Shown here in pieces: positions 63,425 through 64,000 of a DNA stretch of 64,000 nucleotides (the first letter of the stretch is position 1; the number at the start of each line of letters is the position of its first letter). The translations under genes and the position numbers were made by a program. Below the pieces are notes generated by a model, which searched no databases, was not told where the DNA came from, and saw only the letters and a program-made list of their open reading frames with translations. The stretch is from G963677325 sp963677325 (GTDB lineage Bacteria; Bacteroidota; Bacteroidia; Bacteroidales; Prolixibacteraceae), in assembly GCA_963677325.2 (NCBI GenBank), contig CAXXGM010000002.1, positions 62,001 through 126,000 of the forward strand. The letters are read 5' to 3'.

Positions 63425-64000
63425 ATGAAATATAAAAGCTTAGTTATAAATAACCCTTCAGACCTGATGTTCGGGATTGCTCCCAATCCGGTAACAACCA
63501 AAAGGGGATTGATAATCGGAGGTAATCATGTTTACCCTGAGCTGAATTTTACGCTGCCGATGATGAGCATCAATGACAGTACGCTGAATGAAGTATATGC
63601 TCATTACCGTGAAATTACCACAGGTGCTTTGGAACGTGCTTTACAACTTAATTCAAAAGGAATTGTACTTGAATTCGAGACACTCCTGGAAATGACTAAA
63701 ACACCCTCTATCGGTGTGGAGATCATAAAAATAATGAACGGCATCTGTGAAGATTATTATCAAAAATACGGCCTTCCTTCGGAAATAAGGTTAACCCCCA
63801 ATGACCTTCGCGAATTTGAAAGACCAGCCCGCCAGCGTTCCTCTTATTTGCTGGAGCCGATGATGGAATTGTTTGAGCAAGGCATGGTGGCAGGCGGAGA
63901 TCTGTTATCAATTGAAAGTACTGGGGGTAAGGAAGTTTCAGATGAAGCCCTGTTGATGTGCGACATCAAAGGAATGGTCTTTGCCTTGGCTGTGTTAGGC
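63425..64000 (+). CDS. MtaB-type corrinoid methyltransferase (3' end outside window)
   Basis: The open frame from ATG 63425 to the window end encodes 192 residues of an MtaB-domain protein, the subunit that in methanogens transfers the methyl of methanol to the corrinoid protein. The N-terminus MKYKSLVINNPSDLMFGIAPNP and the block LLSIESTGGKEVSDEALLM match the family. Glu164 falls exactly at the position I recall for the zinc ligand of the Methanosarcina enzyme; the other two ligands (Cys) would lie beyond base 64000. The gene follows the corrinoid protein. The true methyl donor in this organism is unknown. Confidence 0.85.
   Translation, partial: MKYKSLVINNPSDLMFGIAPNPVTTKRGLIIGGNHVYPELNFTLPMMSINDSTLNEVYAHYREITTGALERALQLNSKGIVLEFETLLEMTKTPSIGVEIIKIMNGICEDYYQKYGLPSEIRLTPNDLREFERPARQRSSYLLEPMMELFEQGMVAGGDLLSIESTGGKEVSDEALLMCDIKGMVFALAVLG

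Overview
The window looks like the chromosome of a Bacteroidota bacterium, probably of the Bacteroidales/Marinilabiliales side of the phylum. Support comes from a SusC/SusD pair, Bacteroidota-type promoters (TTG, about 19 bases, TAnnTTTG) in front of the tRNA genes, A-rich leaders instead of strong Shine-Dalgarno sites, and Bacteroidota-typical versions of RecQ, HflX, DUF4783 and NtrC-type regulators. No species can be named from the sequence alone.

Left part (1-25 kb) is mostly ordinary housekeeping sequence: a 5'-truncated recQ, a marC-rlmH-giant sensor kinase operon, BrkB-like and DUF4783 proteins, tRNA-Ala, hflX, an ICMT-like methyltransferase, AcnA-type aconitase, a ferredoxin, a CPBP protease followed by a NatAB-like ABC exporter, a Ppx/GppA phosphatase with a sigma-54 response regulator, a lipid kinase, and a tRNA-Ser/tRNA-Pro operon. 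Between the lipid kinase and the tRNAs lies a gene-free stretch of about 1.6 kb. It holds a roughly 500-nt block dense in nested hairpins with GAAA loops and a recognisable promoter: a strong candidate for a large structured RNA that I cannot assign to a known class. Spacers also carry a MITE-like multi-hairpin element, a 118-bp dispersed repeat and many short-word repeats.

From 25 kb the window becomes accessory. A decayed IS66 element is followed, on the minus strand, by a glycan-uptake operon (susC, susD, an MFS transporter and an unclassified 573-residue secreted protein), a GH130 phosphorylase and a decayed IS4 element. A secreted Gfo/Idh/MocA oxidoreductase, a glycerophosphodiesterase and an AraC regulator follow.

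From 39.4 to 61.2 kb, fifteen plus-strand genes form a catabolic island: a ceramidase-like protein, a Tat-exported GH20-like barrel, a sialidase-like protein, a DMT transporter, a Gfo/Idh dehydrogenase with a DegT/StrS aminotransferase, a CBM9-like protein, a UROD-family methyltransferase, three GH20 hexosaminidases, two tandem NodB-like proteins, a GH109-like enzyme and an M81 peptidase-like lipoprotein. Two related AraC regulators bracket this block. The second is divergent from a corrinoid protein and an MtaB-type methanol/methoxy methyltransferase that runs off the window end.

Taken together the island suggests breakdown of an N-acetylhexosamine-rich glycan coupled to corrinoid-dependent removal of a methyl group. 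That coupling is inference. The gene identities and a shared promoter box in front of two of its transcription units are visible in the sequence.
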